Assembly: GCF_963678635.1 (NCBI RefSeq)
Contig: NC_087070.1
Span: forward strand, 11,936,539 to 12,000,538
DNA from: Symsagittifera roscoffensis
Lineage: Eukaryota; Xenacoelomorpha; Acoela; Convolutidae
Reading direction: 5' to 3'
Length of the DNA stretch: 64,000 nt
Below are positions 52,711-62,850 of the stretch, piece by piece. Below the pieces are notes generated by a model. The model had not been told where the DNA came from and did not search any database. It saw only the letters and a list, made by a program, of their open reading frames with translations. Each line of letters begins with the position of its first letter. Position 1 is the first letter of the stretch. The translations under genes and the position numbers were made by a program.

Positions 52711-53751
52711 TTAGTGAGTCTCAGCTCCTTGTTTGATTTCGTCTATCTTTTTCATGGGTTCCAATTCCTCGGGTTCTTTCATGTTCTTCCTCATCGGTTT
52801 ACTTTGCTGCATATCCAGCAGTGCTAGCAAGAATAAGGCTTTCGTTTGCTCATCGCCTTCCTTCAACATTTTAACACAAGTGTTCAATGCAGGTACTGAA
52901 ATCTGCTCTATCAGGAATCGAATGAAACCGAGAGCGTCTCTCCGCTTCGCACACGCTACTGCTGCGCCCTCCTGGACTATCAGATCCCTCAGGTTCGTCA
53001 TAAGGAAAACCTTCTCCTCTTTTGATCTCTTCCTTTCTTCTGAATCATATTCTTCGCGAGTCAGTCCCATCATGCACCAGGCGAACCTGAGTTGCAACTC
53101 TGTTCTTACGTAAGGTACTGCCACGAGAGCATGTATTTTTGGCGTAGTCCTCATTTCTTCTTCGAAATACCTTAATACTACTGCTTTCCATGGGAGGCTC
53201 ACCAACTGCTCTATCGTTTCTGCTTGTATGTCGGACGACGCTAAAGTCCCGTACGCCTTCTGCTTGAGGGTGGTGCCTTGCAACATCGTTTCCAGATAAC
53301 CCTCCATGGCTTTTCCGTCTTCCAGGGCCATCACATACCCTCTAGCCGAGTTTCGGTATTCTAATATCTCCATGTATCCACCGATGGGTTCATCTATCGA
53401 CACAGTCTCCGACACTGTTAGTCGGTTATATTCCACTGGTATTAGTTGTCCTGCGACACTTCCCTTTCCATGATTCATGGGAGATGGCTTGAAGTCTTTC
53501 ATTGTGCTCTCTCCACATTGGCTGAGTATTTCCATTTCTAAGGTTGCTCCAGTCAGAGTGCGGTCACTCCTTTTGGATTTATAACCTGTGGACTTTATCC
53601 CCGCCATTAGAATGGGTGGCACCATCGCTATATCAGTTAACATTTTATCTGTGCCAGACAGTTGATAATCACCTTGCCCCAAGTCCATGACCTCCTCAAC
53701 TCGTTTCCTTTTCGCTGAATTACCAGATTTCATCGATATTTCTGAATCCAC
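52711..53751 (-). CDS. Element 2 giant frame, fourth piece
   Basis: 346 codons corresponding to the middle of element 1's C-terminal part (KSKRSDRTLTGATLEMEI, YNRLTVSETVSIDEP, RTELQLRFAWCMMGL). Both ends are frameshifts (near 52735 and 53740), so it is not an independent gene. The listed ATG is internal. Confidence 0.65.
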   Translation of the reverse strand: MDSEISMKSGNSAKRKRVEEVMDLGQGDYQLSGTDKMLTDIAMVPPILMAGIKSTGYKSKRSDRTLTGATLEMEILSQCGESTMKDFKPSPMNHGKGSVAGQLIPVEYNRLTVSETVSIDEPIGGYMEILEYRNSARGYVMALEDGKAMEGYLETMLQGTTLKQKAYGTLASSDIQAETIEQLVSLPWKAVVLRYFEEEMRTTPKIHALVAVPYVRTELQLRFAWCMMGLTREEYDSEERKRSKEEKVFLMTNLRDLIVQEGAAVACAKRRDALGFIRFLIEQISVPALNTCVKMLKEGDEQTKALFLLALLDMQQSKPMRKNMKEPEELEPMKKIDEIKQGAETH

Positions 53752-54875
53752 CTTCGTCTTCCCGACTCTCCTCTCGGCATCACTCTGCTGCCTAACTTCA
53801 TTTTCATTGCATTGATTTTATCAATCACCAATTTTGATCGCATCGTCCCTCTCCTGGTTCTTGACAGATACACCACCTCTCCTTTATCATCCTGCGGTGT
53901 CATCTTGATGGGAGAATTCGCTTCACTTTCATCAGTGGCCGAGTCGATCAACAACTCACTCAGTCTCCCTTTACAATCATCAAGCTTGTCAAGTACTTCT
54001 CTCATCAAGGGTTGGTTGAGACCCGTTTTCAGAATGGACTGGGTCCCATAGCTTTGAACTACGGTCCAGACCTCTTCCATAAACGCCACTCTGTCCAGTT
54101 TGCATCCCGTCCTACTCTCGTGGTCTCGGTGATGTACTTCCCATTCTTCTTCGGGCAGCGTTCCCAAGCAAGGTACTCTGGCTGAGGCCTCTATTCTTCT
54201 CCTCCGAGGTGATTCCATGAGGATTCTTTGGTCGTTATTTCTTGAATTGCCAGGAGAGCTGCTCTCCGGCAAATTCCGTTTCATTTCCATAAAGGCTGAC
54301 GGAGGCCCCAGTGTCGAGATGCCTTCATCCGCTGGCTCAGTCGTTTCCAACGTGTCTGCATTATTCTCAAGATCACTGAAGATATTGAAATCCAGGCTGG
54401 ATGTTCCTCCTGTCGATGCCCTGTCGTCTTCCCCACCAGCTTGATCTTGTTGCATGGGTTCTTCGGTTTGACGGCTTCCACCCTGTCCGTCATCTCCTTC
54501 TGACTTATCCTTGTTCGAGCTCGATGGTCCTTGTTCGTCATTGTCGGCTTCTTCCTGGAATCTCGGTATGAGCAATGTACCGGCCGATTCATCCTCCTCT
54601 TCTCCATGGACCACTTTGATTTCTTCGCAGCCGAAGGGTGTTAGGAAGGTTCTCGTCTGCAGTATTCCTCGCACTCTCATCTCCTGTTTTACACTAGTCA
54701 GGATCAATGAGGCTTCAGGCAATTCGGTCCTGCCTCTCATCCTCATCGGAGCTAAGCCTAATCCCTTCCATTCCTCATCAAATCTTCCAGGCTTGGGAGT
54801 CGCGGCGTTGCTTATTCGCCTTCTTGTCGCTTGATCTAGGGAGAATTCAGGGATAGCACTGTAACACGGCGGCAT
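53730..54875 (-). CDS. Element 2 giant frame, third piece (bridges two element 1 parts)
   Basis: 381 codons. Its first quarter matches the end of element 1's third part and its last half matches the start of element 1's C-terminal part (SPRRRRIEAS, LPEEEW, GTQSILKTGLNQPLMREVL). This piece proves that the third and fourth parts belonged to one continuous protein. Between them lies an acidic/Gln/Ser-rich spacer. Entered from upstream by a shift near 54860. Confidence 0.65.
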   Translation of the reverse strand: MPPCYSAIPEFSLDQATRRRISNAATPKPGRFDEEWKGLGLAPMRMRGRTELPEASLILTSVKQEMRVRGILQTRTFLTPFGCEEIKVVHGEEEDESAGTLLIPRFQEEADNDEQGPSSSNKDKSEGDDGQGGSRQTEEPMQQDQAGGEDDRASTGGTSSLDFNIFSDLENNADTLETTEPADEGISTLGPPSAFMEMKRNLPESSSPGNSRNNDQRILMESPRRRRIEASARVPCLGTLPEEEWEVHHRDHESRTGCKLDRVAFMEEVWTVVQSYGTQSILKTGLNQPLMREVLDKLDDCKGRLSELLIDSATDESEANSPIKMTPQDDKGEVVYLSRTRRGTMRSKLVIDKINAMKMKLGSRVMPRGESGRRRWIQKYR

Positions 54876-56226
54876 TTCTCCCTACAAAGTATGGATCCAT
54901 CGTTCCCACGAAATTCCCTACTCTCCTTTCATTAGCTTCGAATGCTCCCAATCTAGGAGTCTGTACCACGGAGACTGCTCCGAGCAACATCCTTCTTATC
55001 AGAGGGAATTCAGGGATTGCCTCCGGCAGCTTCTTGTAATCGCCCCAGTCCTTCGTCTCTTCTCTCACTTTGTGATATGCTGCAGTGAGACGAGGCACTC
55101 TGGTTATTTCACCATTCGTTTTATCATAGGGTCTCAGATTCCAAAGCTTTGGAAACACTTCGATGTGTCCTCTTTCTACTTCTCCCATGCGATCACGGAA
55201 GTGATCGTCAAAATTGATGACTGTCATCTCTGGCTCCGATATTTTCGCAAATAACAGATCTTCACTCATGAGCTCCCGCAATGTGTGCTGCTCACACCAG
55301 TTCAGTGTACTACCGTCCACTGCCGATATGAGGTTCAGGTGCAGCACCGACCTCCTATATGCTTCCACCTTAACGTCAGGGAACGCAAACGTGACTGCTG
55401 GTCCATAGATCACTGTCACGAACTCCGTGACTCCTCTGATCAACGCCAAGGGATCGGTTCTCATAGCCAAGAACAGATCGGTTAACAGCGGCATGCCTCC
55501 AACATGTCGTCTAACATCTTCCTCTCTTTCAATCGTCTCGTCTTCTCCCGTTCCAAAGCGATTTTGTTGTAAGAAATACTGGATAAGAGTGTGTCTCAGG
55601 TCTCTTATCTTGTTCCACGAGTCCGTGGATTTCTTCATATCCAAGTTTCTCACTCTCTCTCTCTCATCTGCTCTGGATGGACAACGTGCCAGTTTCATCA
55701 GTCCTCCCAAGTGTCCGTGGGTAATTCCAATCAATGTCAGAAGTCCGTCTAGCCGCAGGTTCTGGATTCCATCGGTTAGCAGTATCGCCGGTCCTTTCAC
55801 GAAACTTTCTGCTCCAAATGTCACGAACAAGGCTATTAGTTCCACTATCGATACTTCCACTACCGCTTGCAGGAATTCTTTTATCAAGTAGTGCGAGGCT
55901 TTCGGGTAAACTTTTGCCAAGAAGGACGCGGTCCATCCGGCTCCCAACCCTTCCAGCATGCTAACTGTCCTTTCAAAGCCCTGCTGTCCCTTCCCTTCCC
56001 GGGTCCAGAAAGTTTCCAGAGTAATCTGACACATTCTGTTCACAAATTCAGCGGTCTTTTCTCCAGCATTTTCCGCCAGGTTCACCTCCTTCAACAAGTA
56101 GGTATGTATCTTTGTGATCATCACGGGGCCTTGCTCAAAAGCATCTGCACCCAATGCCGCTACTCTAGGGTTCAGGTGTAGCCACTGGTTGGCTTCCGGC
56201 TTGGTTCTCAGAACCATTGCCTCCAA
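54847..56226 (-). CDS. Element 2 giant frame, second piece
   Basis: 459 codons matching element 1's third part. Near its start tryptophan (NQWLHL) stands where element 1 has a TAG stop. Conserved blocks include LRLDGLLTLIGITHGHLGGL, MRTDPLALI and FAFPDVKVEAYRR. It overlaps the upstream piece by 19 bp in another frame, so a frameshift near 56230-56260 interrupts the chain. No family recognised. Confidence 0.65.
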   Translation of the reverse strand: MEAMVLRTKPEANQWLHLNPRVAALGADAFEQGPVMITKIHTYLLKEVNLAENAGEKTAEFVNRMCQITLETFWTREGKGQQGFERTVSMLEGLGAGWTASFLAKVYPKASHYLIKEFLQAVVEVSIVELIALFVTFGAESFVKGPAILLTDGIQNLRLDGLLTLIGITHGHLGGLMKLARCPSRADERERVRNLDMKKSTDSWNKIRDLRHTLIQYFLQQNRFGTGEDETIEREEDVRRHVGGMPLLTDLFLAMRTDPLALIRGVTEFVTVIYGPAVTFAFPDVKVEAYRRSVLHLNLISAVDGSTLNWCEQHTLRELMSEDLLFAKISEPEMTVINFDDHFRDRMGEVERGHIEVFPKLWNLRPYDKTNGEITRVPRLTAAYHKVREETKDWGDYKKLPEAIPEFPLIRRMLLGAVSVVQTPRLGAFEANERRVGNFVGTMDPYFVGRNAAVLQCYP

Positions 56227-57623
56227 GCTCTCGTCTCTAGTGAATTTTTCCTTCTTGTGTCTTCACCTGCCACTTCCATTGCTCGGAACCATAAGTCGTT
56301 GGACATTGCCGCGATCACTCGATGGTCGTCGTCTATTCCCGGTTTCAGTTTGAGTTGTCGACTGAAATTGGACAGTTCCAACCCCAGCACCTCGTCCAAC
56401 ACTAACATGTGTAGCGCATGGTCCTTGAATCCTCTCATCGCGTTTGAGATATCTGACCACACTGCAGGCAGTTCAGCCTTTAGTGGCCTCAGGTTCTCCA
56501 TCTCTATCATGCGATTCGGGGCTGATATGATCACATCATATTTCCCTTCCGAAAGTAAGGCCACAATCGCATACACAAATTTCAGTCCATCCGGGAGATG
56601 TGCATATCCCGGAGACAACGCGAATACTACTCTCAGTGTCACTTTATTGAATGACCCCTCCTTCGTCGCGTCCACCACTTCACCCATCGACTCAAGGATA
56701 TCTTTTATCGCTGGCCATACAGCGTTTTCTGCTGTTGTAGGATCTCTGAGTCTGCTCAGAAAACCTCTACTGTGTAGATGGTCATTGATGCCAGCAAACA
56801 CAATCGTAATTGGGTTCATGTTCGTCTGCCTTTGCACCCCTATAGCCAAAGATATCAATTGCAGTAAGTCTAAGTCGACCGCTGCCAACATTTTGACGTC
56901 CGGCCAAAACAAAGACTTGGAGGTGTACACGAACTCTGAATTCGCTACTACTATAATCTTGGCCTTCCTCATTTCTGCCTTGTCGTAGGCGGCGAAGATG
57001 GTCTCATCTTTATTTATCGCTGTCAATCCGCCATATCTTTGGGCATCACCATCTTGGTTCACTAGTTTTGGGTATACTCTTTCCTTCACATGACCAGGGG
57101 GTGTCGTCAGCTGCCTGAATATCTTCACGTGTTGTCCAATCGGCGCTCTCGTCGTCAGGAATCTTCCTGGTCTCTCTTCACGATTCCCCTCCTCATGATT
57201 CAGCCTCACATCTTGCAATGGTCTCGCATTCACTGGTCCCATCGTGTTGTTAGAGGGCAGTCCCTCAAAGTCAGCAAATCTCAAGGCCGCCGTGGAGCTG
57301 AAATTTATGCTAGCGGCTATCAACCAGTCTACCCCGGTTATCGAGTACAGTCTGCTGACGGATAGCGTCGCTCCATTCAGCATCCTCCTCGCATCTTCGA
57401 TGAAGCTTACTCTCTGGAGATCCAGCTTCATTAGCTCGTCTTTGTATATATGCCAGGGAGACGGTATGGGTCTTGACCACATCAAAGAGCCTCTGCTCGG
57501 ACGTCTCTCCTCTCGACTGTTACTTGTCGTCTCCGATCTAGTGTCTGGTCTAGACGTGCCGGCTGTCTCTTCGATTGGGTTGACAGGTCCTATTCTTCTC
57601 CTAGGATGGATGGTTCTCCTCAT
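56208..57623 (-). CDS. Element 2 giant frame, SGNH-like repeat region
   Basis: 471 codons in the same frame as the SGNH piece, after a single TAG (57632-57630). Contains the second domain: IIVVANSEFVY where a Block I Ser would be, FWPDVKML, VFAGINDHLHSRG (GxND-like), LSPGYAHL and DDDH. Element 1 has SSD and SND at the matching places, so the putative active-site positions vary, which argues that this unit is not a standard esterase. Confidence 0.65.
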   Translation of the reverse strand: MRRTIHPRRRIGPVNPIEETAGTSRPDTRSETTSNSREERRPSRGSLMWSRPIPSPWHIYKDELMKLDLQRVSFIEDARRMLNGATLSVSRLYSITGVDWLIAASINFSSTAALRFADFEGLPSNNTMGPVNARPLQDVRLNHEEGNREERPGRFLTTRAPIGQHVKIFRQLTTPPGHVKERVYPKLVNQDGDAQRYGGLTAINKDETIFAAYDKAEMRKAKIIVVANSEFVYTSKSLFWPDVKMLAAVDLDLLQLISLAIGVQRQTNMNPITIVFAGINDHLHSRGFLSRLRDPTTAENAVWPAIKDILESMGEVVDATKEGSFNKVTLRVVFALSPGYAHLPDGLKFVYAIVALLSEGKYDVIISAPNRMIEMENLRPLKAELPAVWSDISNAMRGFKDHALHMLVLDEVLGLELSNFSRQLKLKPGIDDDHRVIAAMSNDLWFRAMEVAGEDTRRKNSLETRAWRQWF

Positions 57624-57629
57624 CGGTGC

Positions 57630-59549
57630 CTATCCCAATCGATCCTGTACGTCGGTCCGTTGACCTGGTTCGCTGGAGCTTTGTTGCTTGTAGTTCGTGA
57701 CGGCCGGGACCGTACCCAAGCGTGTTTCCAGGCTAGGAGGCACAAAGGTGGTAATCACCGCGTCACTCACTGTTCCTTCTTCCTTCAGCACTCCTGTGTC
57801 AAAGAGTTCTGCCTCCAGCTCGTCCAACCGCTCTTGGAACACTCGATTCAACCAAGCTTGTCCTTCGATACTGTCGAAGTGAATGCCGTCCGTGGTCAGT
57901 CTGGCCTGATCCATAGCTCTCAACTCATGTTCGATGTCCATGAGGATCATTCTTCCGGCGTTTCGACTTGCGAGGTTCCTCAGGATGTTATTCCACCTGA
58001 CGACTCCCTCGTTGTGCCTTCTTCCTGATGCTGTCAGGCTTCTCGTATTCATTGGCACAGTGCAAACGGTCAGTACCGCGCAATTGAATTTCTGCCAGAG
58101 GGTCGTAAACAAACACACCATCATTGACTCCCATAGTGCTTCCTGCTCATCTGAACCTCTGGAGATGTCATTCGTCCCAACTAAGATCATCATATTGGGA
58201 ATCCTCCCTGGATTCATCAGTTCCACCATCCGATATAATTGGGCTATCGTCGCTCCTCCAAAGGCCATCACCGTGGTGACCCACGAGGTCCTCAAATTTG
58301 ACAGCACTCTGACCAAGCTGTCTCCCAGTATCAGATGAGATGTCCCGAGTGGTGGTTGCTGCAGGTTCACAGCTGGGCTCCAGGTAGCTCGATTGAAGCA
58401 GGCCCTCGGATCTGTCTCCGGAACTCCCGTGAAATTATATTTCAATTGATTATTCTTTTGCACGTCTATCATGCGAGACACTTTCTTCGCTGGCATCTTC
58501 CGTACTTTCCTCTCTGGGATTCTCGAGCTCCCCATGAGTGGTGTCACGTCACTTATCCCCTGTCTGATCACGGTCTGGGATAGTCGCACTCTGCCCGTGT
58601 CGTCAATCGTTCCATAGGGTGCAGTCACCCCGGAACCTGGCGCATTCTTGTTAGCGACCAGTCGTCCAGCTGTCTCTATCAGCTTCCTCACTGTCTGTTC
58701 CACGACGGGGTCCCCCAAGGAGTCACTAGGATCCGGGATCGTTACTCGATTTGTCTCTACTGGGAGTCGTGTCTCCGTTGTTTGACTCATTTCTCGAGGC
58801 GTCAAGAGCTCCATCGGGGACTGCCCACGAGGAATATCCCTTGCAGGTATCACTTTCTCCACGGCCGTTGTCAACGCCATCTGCTCCGATTGCTCTTTGT
58901 AGTCCTGCCTCAAGCGCTCAATCGCTTGACCTTGCTTTTTGTTGCAATCTTCAAACAACTTTCTCCACATGTCCCGATCTTCCTCCATCTGGAGCATACT
59001 TTTGGTCATCTCGTCCACCTCCTTCTTCGTACTTTTCAGTTCATCGTTCATCTCATCCAGATCTTGCATGGTTTGGTTCGTCTGAACTTTCTGTGCTACT
59101 TTCGCCCTTTTTGGTGGCACAGCTGCTCTCAGTGGTGAACCAGACGAGGTCGCCTCGCTGTTCATCTCCCGATGCATCCTCGTCAACCCAGGTTTGGGTT
59201 TGGAGGGCATAGGCATCTCACCTGTTTGGTAGGTCCTAGAACTTCCCAATCCAGGCTCATTCGCCAAGTCACTCCCTGAGAGAGCCCCGTTTCTCCACCT
59301 CATCACTCTCATGTTCGGGCGGTCTAGTACTCCCCTTTCTCCATATGCTGCCATCAACAGGACTTCCGTGGGGCGGTCCCAACGGTTGTCGTGCCCCAAA
59401 ATGTTGATCAGGGCGGTCAGCAACATGACTACCTCTGGGTCCTCCAGAGCGCAGTCTCGATCGATCAGCCGACAATAGATCGCATCTATCATCGGTCCTA
59501 CATATGCCTCTGCCAGGTCCATCAATTCATCCAAGTTGAAGTTATCCAT
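57630..59549 (-). CDS. Element 2 giant frame, coiled coil and complete SGNH/GDSL hydrolase
   Basis: 639 codons from a true ATG equivalent to that of element 1. N-terminal helical domain, coiled coil at about 160-240 (LDEMNDELKSTKKEVDEM), Ser/Thr/Pro linker, then a full SGNH domain in one open frame: GDSLV (about 407), FGGAT (about 429), GTND (about 457), and DGIHF (about 554). All catalytic blocks are intact. It ends at a TAG in the linker after the domain. This copy, unlike element 1, could still encode an entire hydrolase domain. Confidence 0.85.
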   Translation of the reverse strand: MDNFNLDELMDLAEAYVGPMIDAIYCRLIDRDCALEDPEVVMLLTALINILGHDNRWDRPTEVLLMAAYGERGVLDRPNMRVMRWRNGALSGSDLANEPGLGSSRTYQTGEMPMPSKPKPGLTRMHREMNSEATSSGSPLRAAVPPKRAKVAQKVQTNQTMQDLDEMNDELKSTKKEVDEMTKSMLQMEEDRDMWRKLFEDCNKKQGQAIERLRQDYKEQSEQMALTTAVEKVIPARDIPRGQSPMELLTPREMSQTTETRLPVETNRVTIPDPSDSLGDPVVEQTVRKLIETAGRLVANKNAPGSGVTAPYGTIDDTGRVRLSQTVIRQGISDVTPLMGSSRIPERKVRKMPAKKVSRMIDVQKNNQLKYNFTGVPETDPRACFNRATWSPAVNLQQPPLGTSHLILGDSLVRVLSNLRTSWVTTVMAFGGATIAQLYRMVELMNPGRIPNMMILVGTNDISRGSDEQEALWESMMVCLFTTLWQKFNCAVLTVCTVPMNTRSLTASGRRHNEGVVRWNNILRNLASRNAGRMILMDIEHELRAMDQARLTTDGIHFDSIEGQAWLNRVFQERLDELEAELFDTGVLKEEGTVSDAVITTFVPPSLETRLGTVPAVTNYKQQSSSEPGQRTDVQDRLG

Positions 59550-59954
59550 TCTATTCTTTCAAGTTTGATTCGGTTTTGATTCCAAGATTTTGACTCAAGT
59601 GAGTAATTAAATGATCAATCAGGATCTAGAAAAAAAGTCACAAATATCACACTCGTCAGTTTCACCGTAACAAATATCATTAAAATTTGCTTAAAACAGT
59701 TCAGATAAAAAGATATTTATCCTAAAATTTATTAAAAATCAATTGCTCTCTAAAATTTTGGAATTCGACCTAAGATTGGACAGTCCAAACTTTGGATCTA
59801 TTCCTAAGATCGTCATTCAGTTGTTCATGGTCACTAACCCCTACTTATCCATGATCTTAATAACCTAACACATAATAACCTAACATAACATAACATAACA
59901 TAACACATCTTTCATACAACTTAGTCTTTGGCCTAACGCTCTCTCGCACATCAC
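59550..59954 (-). other. Element 2 gap between pol and giant frame
   Basis: Contains a run of ACATA/ACATAACATAAC-type simple repeat (about 59865-59910) and the acceptor-like site near 59626. Non-coding. Confidence 0.55.
59611..59638 (-). promoter_or_regulatory. Conserved 3' splice-acceptor-like site (element 2)
   Basis: GACTTTTTTTCTAG/ATCCTGATTGATCA on the minus strand, 76 bp before the ATG; almost the same as in element 1 although the surrounding gap is diverged. Confidence 0.5.
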
Positions 59955-60526
59955 TCAGCCTATACTTAAGTAATATTTCTTATGTAGATATACTTGTATG
60001 TTCGTATCAGAGAATATCAAGTGTACAAGCGCGTACAATTCCCGAGGATGCAGTCTTCCTCTGTTTGGATCGTACACTGGAAGCGAGAGCTCCTTCACGT
60101 CCATTTCCACAAGGAAGTCCCTCAGCCCCGTCAAGGACAAGACTAGGTTCTCTGGGTCCACGTGCTGCTTCTCCGTCGCCCTCGTCACCAAGAAGCATAA
60201 GTATTTTCCCGGTATCTGCGACGCCGCCGGAGGTAAGGCTGCTACGCCCCCTATCCCTGGTCTTTGCTTCCAAAGGAATTCCACGTTTTTGTATTCTCTC
60301 TTAAAATCTGCCGCTAACGCTGTCCTAAAACTCATGTCTGCTGTGATTGCTATCGCACATGTTCTGTTTGTGAGTATGAAATCACTGTCTGTTAGTATTA
60401 TGTTACTTGAATATTCATTTGGTAAGTTAAAATATGACTCAACACCCTGCCTATGTCAGGTTTCTTAGGTTCTTCGCCTGTCTCTGCTTCTAAGTCTCCT
60501 GTTTCTCTTGCTATTCTTAATTTTTT
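59955..60526 (-). CDS. Element 2 macrodomain-like module (end of pol)
   Basis: The last 126 codons (60335-59955) are open. They hold SF.TALAADFKREY, RPGIGG, KYLCFLVTRAT, LVLSLTGLRDFLVEM, ELSLPVYDPNRGRLHP and ALVHLIFSDTNIQVYL, the strand/helix order of TARG1/Poa1p-type macrodomains. The first half, up to 60526, is readable across an in-frame TAA at about 60532 and one missing base near 60430. The phosphate-binding loop GCGxD/GLD-type is not conserved. Known relatives bind or remove ADP-ribose; here binding is possible, catalysis doubtful. Confidence 0.62.
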
Positions 60527-61462
60527 TTATATCAAGTTTTCAGTGTGGGTAAGTCCTACCCCCACTCCCCGGACAAAAATAATCATCGACGTCCCCGTCG
60601 ATCGCATACCGGGTATCAAGTCGAGGTTAGAAGCTGGAATGAGTAGTCGTCCTTCCTGGGCAGCCCAGGAAGGATCATCTCGTTCGGTCTTGATGTATCT
60701 CATGCTTCCACGATCCACGTCTTGAATCGTGACGCTGGTCTCCTCTGGATCCGAGGTCGTTTCATTCAGCCACTCCAAGACACGCAGGTTCGCCAAGTCT
60801 TGTTCGTATGACTGCTGTTGCTCGTCGTCGAATTCTACCTCGGGTTTTGACCAGTCGTCAACCCACTCATTGTCGTGATCATCGATTATGTCAATGTCTT
60901 GTGACACAGTTATTTCCTCCAGACCCACTAATTCCTCCACTATCTTCTTCAGATCTATCCTATCTACTACAAAGTCGTCACCGTAAGGATTGTATTTCTT
61001 TCTTGGTCTCATCCCGTCCTTCTGACGAGTCTGTATCGTGAGCGGAAGATCCGGTTCCAAGTTCTTGGGAACCTCTATCTGTTCGGGATCCTGCCAATCT
61101 TCCTCTGCGTAGGGTAATGTTTCATCGTCCGCTTCGATCTGCTCGTTTGGATCCAGGTCCAGCGGTGTATCCATACCTTCCTCTACGACTTCGTTTCCAT
61201 CGTTCTTCTCCCTGGTGCCCTTTTCGTTGACCTCACAAGCAGGATCCATCATTAGATAATCCCCTTCTTCCATGTCTGCAGGTATACACCAGTCTTCTGT
61301 CGATGGATTGTGTGGCTTGATGTTCTCGTAGTGGGCGGCTCGGCCAGTACTCAGTCTATAAAAGCGTCCCTCCTGATGCACCTCTGTAATCATGAAGGGT
61401 CCCCTCCATTTTTTAGGAGCTTTTTTGTCCCTTTCGGTGGTATAACGTTCTGGAATACCCAT
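60527..61462 (-). CDS. pol: Element 2 integrase C-terminal domain and acidic linker
   Basis: 311 codons starting inside the GPF motif region (KKWRGPFMITEV) and running through an acidic linker to VRGVGVGLTHTENL. It is joined to the integrase core by a one-base loss in an A-run near 61415. The polypurine-type module at 60565-60602 lies within its last codons. Confidence 0.75.
   Translation of the reverse strand: MGIPERYTTERDKKAPKKWRGPFMITEVHQEGRFYRLSTGRAAHYENIKPHNPSTEDWCIPADMEEGDYLMMDPACEVNEKGTREKNDGNEVVEEGMDTPLDLDPNEQIEADDETLPYAEEDWQDPEQIEVPKNLEPDLPLTIQTRQKDGMRPRKKYNPYGDDFVVDRIDLKKIVEELVGLEEITVSQDIDIIDDHDNEWVDDWSKPEVEFDDEQQQSYEQDLANLRVLEWLNETTSDPEETSVTIQDVDRGSMRYIKTERDDPSWAAQEGRLLIPASNLDLIPGMRSTGTSMIIFVRGVGVGLTHTENLI
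60565..60602 (-). promoter_or_regulatory. Element 2 internal polypurine/hairpin module
   Basis: Hairpin ATCGAC-GGGGAC-GTCGAT plus TTTTTGTCCGGGGAGT, conserved with element 1. The flank CGCATACCGGGT continues the match to the element 1 3' border module at 9699-9714. Confidence 0.45.
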
Positions 61463-62850
61463 ACGTAGTCTCCCACCGAGTAAGCCTTTGCACCAGCTGC
61501 TTTCTTGTCGAATCTTTTCCTCTGCCTTGCCTGTGCCTGCTGAGTATTTCGTCTACACAAATCGTTCAACTCCTGTTGGCGTCTGATCACATCCCTCACG
61601 TAGACCTGTGGGGACGTTTTCTTTCCCTCATACTCTGGGTAGAAGAAGGTTAATGGTAAAGACTTTTTGTGCCCAGTTAGCATCATGTGTGGACTGACTC
61701 CGGTGGTGGAATGTTGCGTGCTGTTATATGCTCCCATCACCTGTGGAAGGTATCTGTCCCAATCGGTCATGTACCTGGAACAATATACTCTCAGCATCGA
61801 TACTAACGTCCTATTCTGTCTTTCCACTAAGCCATTCGTCTGAGGGTGGTATGTCGTGGAGTGAGCCTGAGCGACCTGTGAGCGCCTCATAAGCTCTTCC
61901 GTAAGCTCTCCTACGAAAGCTGTTCCATTATCGGATTGAAACGTCATCGGACAACCATGTCTCGCTATCCACGTGTTGATCAGGTGGTCGCATGTCTCTT
62001 CCGCCGAGGCAGTTATGCAGGGCACGGCCTCTGCATACTTCGTAAAATGATCTATCATGACCAGCACCTGATTATAACCATTGTCTGTCATGCATATCTT
62101 TTGGTGGTCCATTTGCGCCACCTCGTTAAATTCAGACGACTCGATCGATTGTAAAGGAAATCGCAACTTCCTTGGATCCTTGACCTGCTGGCATGACAGA
62201 CATGCTGTTACCCATTTCTCGCATGCCTTTTTCATCCCAGGCCACTCAAAGCGCTTCAGGATCCTCTGATTTACTTTGTCGATCCCCTGATGGCCCATCT
62301 GATCATGTGACCTGAATAATAGTTCTGTCTGATAGAGTTGCGGTAACACTATCGCGTTATACTTGTATAGGACTCTGTCTTCTTCTCTTCTCTTACAAGC
62401 CACAATCCCGTCTTTGTTCAAATATAACCTCCCTCCCTTCTGCATGAAGTATTGTCTCAGGATGCGATAACTATCTTCCTCGAGGTCCCCTTTATCCGGC
62501 GAACCATTCTCGATCCACCTTTTCAGGTTGCTTGTCATGCGATCATTTCTCTGCGCCCTTAGAAGATCCGAGAGTCGGTATCTCGCCTTTAAGTACGTCT
62601 TCATGACCCTCATCTGACTATTCAGCTCGTTGGGCTGGTGTGTGTCTTCTTCCATCTTAACGCACCAAATCTTCGCCAGCGGCTGTGTTTCTTGTTTAAA
62701 CGGCTGAAGATCAGTCCTGACTACCTCTTTCTGCGGCAACAGGCTCATCGAAAGTTTCGATACCGCTATCGTCTCCAAGTCATCCGCTGCGTTGTCAAAG
62801 ACTCTTTCGCTTGGTATTAGGTAGCGATCACTGTCAGGATCCTGGTACAC
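61390..62850 (-). CDS. pol: Element 2 integrase: zinc-binding and catalytic core
   Basis: 486 codons. Zinc-binding HHCC (HDQMGHQG...CLSCQ) and full DDE core (QMDHQ, FQSDNG, NGLVERQNR). Unlike element 1, zinc-binding and core domains remain in one frame, showing the original arrangement. It is entered by a frameshift at about 62830 from the linker piece. The end runs into an out-of-frame tail after the A-run shift. Confidence 0.88.
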   Translation of the reverse strand: MYQDPDSDRYLIPSERVFDNAADDLETIAVSKLSMSLLPQKEVVRTDLQPFKQETQPLAKIWCVKMEEDTHQPNELNSQMRVMKTYLKARYRLSDLLRAQRNDRMTSNLKRWIENGSPDKGDLEEDSYRILRQYFMQKGGRLYLNKDGIVACKRREEDRVLYKYNAIVLPQLYQTELLFRSHDQMGHQGIDKVNQRILKRFEWPGMKKACEKWVTACLSCQQVKDPRKLRFPLQSIESSEFNEVAQMDHQKICMTDNGYNQVLVMIDHFTKYAEAVPCITASAEETCDHLINTWIARHGCPMTFQSDNGTAFVGELTEELMRRSQVAQAHSTTYHPQTNGLVERQNRTLVSMLRVYCSRYMTDWDRYLPQVMGAYNSTQHSTTGVSPHMMLTGHKKSLPLTFFYPEYEGKKTSPQVYVRDVIRRQQELNDLCRRNTQQAQARQRKRFDKKAAGAKAYSVGDYVWVFQNVIPPKGTKKLLKNGGDPS